From Leptospira sp. (GTDB taxonomy: Bacteria; Spirochaetota; Leptospiria; Leptospirales; Leptospiraceae): a stretch of 12,992 nucleotides of DNA. Below, piece by piece: positions 12,878 through 12,992 of the stretch. Made by a program: the position numbers and the translations under genes. The notes beneath the pieces were generated by a model, which made no database searches, was not told where the DNA came from, and saw nothing but the letters and a program-made list of their open reading frames with translations. Numbering within the stretch: position 1 is the stretch's first letter; each line of letters starts with the position of its first letter. The stretch spans positions 1 to 12,992 of the forward strand of contig JACVCB010000051.1 in the NCBI GenBank assembly GCA_016742255.1. Direction: 5' to 3'.

Positions 12878-12992
12878 CGCATAACAGCGGCTTACCGCTT
12901 CGCTTCGGCACAAGGCCTCGCTCGGCCTACGGCAAATTCCCTTTCTGGCATTCGCCTTGCTTACGCAAGCTACATGCCAGTCCCTAACGTCC
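12878..12992 (+). repeat. attC-like recombination site 6, 3' part outside window
   Basis: R'' CGCATAAC (12878-12885), then AGCGGCTTACCGC and the shared CTTCGGCAC-like and GGCCTCGCTCGGCC blocks. The stem CTGGCAT/ATGCCAG (12945-12951, 12974-12980) is perfect and covaries with CTGTCAC/GTGCCAG of the other sites. The right half (L', R') is missing because the window stops. Confidence 0.8.

Larger units (their letters stand above)
8700..12992 (+). mobile_element. Integron-type gene-cassette array lacking an integrase in view (CALIN-like)
   Basis: Six same-orientation attC-like sites delimit cassettes at 8700-9186, 9187-9559, 9560-9930, 9931-11296, 11297-12174 and 12175 onwards. All ORFs run toward their attC, as in integrons. 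Cassette bodies are AT-rich, while the sites are GC-rich. No tyrosine recombinase gene is present in the window, and the array is cut by the right edge. By integron rules it is either a cluster of attC sites lacking an integrase, or the distal part of a larger integron. Confidence 0.85.
12175..12992 (+). mobile_element. Cassette carrying the 170-aa lipoprotein gene, cut by window end
   Basis: Begins G^TTATGCGAAATGGCGG; the end of the unit reads CCGCCACATCGCATAAC, the reverse complement with two mismatches. So the pairing of cassette ends holds even though its attC is incomplete here. Confidence 0.8.

Noticed and set aside
9028..12992. CRISPR array
   Set aside because: The repeats are 165-180 bp and internally palindromic, and the spacing units range from about 200 bp to more than 1 kb and carry genes; no cas gene is present.
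9028..12992. MITE or REP-type transposable repeats
   Set aside because: The ends of each copy vary with the neighbouring cassette and no target duplications are seen; the integron model explains this variation and a MITE does not.

Overview
Organism. The window looks like spirochaete chromosome, most likely a Leptospira, and more like the saprophytic clade. The evidence is the PurL sequence style, several lipoproteins with loose spirochaetal lipoboxes (IQC, VSC, INC), a moderate-GC backbone and an archaeal-type family B polymerase. I make the genus call from gene content and memory, not from a search.

Layout. (1) 1-1856: the 3' four fifths of purL. (2) 1889-3729: two convergent lipoprotein genes, a large TPR-like lipoprotein (+) and an LpoB-like lipoprotein (-), whose 3' ends overlap by 13 bp. 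(3) 3730-4126: an intergenic stretch with two GC-rich hairpin elements. (4) 4127-4561: a small membrane-anchored protein gene with its own terminator. (5) 4768-8333: a probable three-gene operon. It encodes a RecA-fold protein with a degenerate Walker A motif, an 85-aa helical protein starting MGRT, and a family B DNA polymerase with exonuclease motifs and an unusual Asn/Lys-rich tail. A 20-nt palindrome overlaps a promoter-like sequence just before it. The layout recalls ImuA-ImuB-DnaE2 mutasomes, but with a B-family polymerase. (6) 8334-8698: AT-rich sequence with no gene seen.

(7) 8699-12992: the main discovery of the window, an integron-type gene-cassette array with no integrase gene in view. 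Five complete long attC-like sites (about 165-180 bp each) and a sixth cut by the window end lie in the same orientation. They separate three cassettes without ORFs (two are near-identical tandem copies), a SIR2-like NADase-type gene and two lipoprotein genes. The first bases of every cassette are the reverse complement of the R'' box of that cassette's own attC, not of its neighbour's. This is the pattern left by integron integrase cutting at G^TT. The long variable part of the sites folds as a branched structure whose stems show compensatory changes between copies.

How it works together. The left two thirds are ordinary chromosome (purine synthesis, envelope lipoproteins, DNA repair or replication). 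The right third is an AT-rich accessory array in which genes and non-coding units are swapped as cassettes. The SIR2-like cassette suggests anti-phage defence, and the lipoprotein cassettes suggest variation of the cell surface. The array continues past the right edge.
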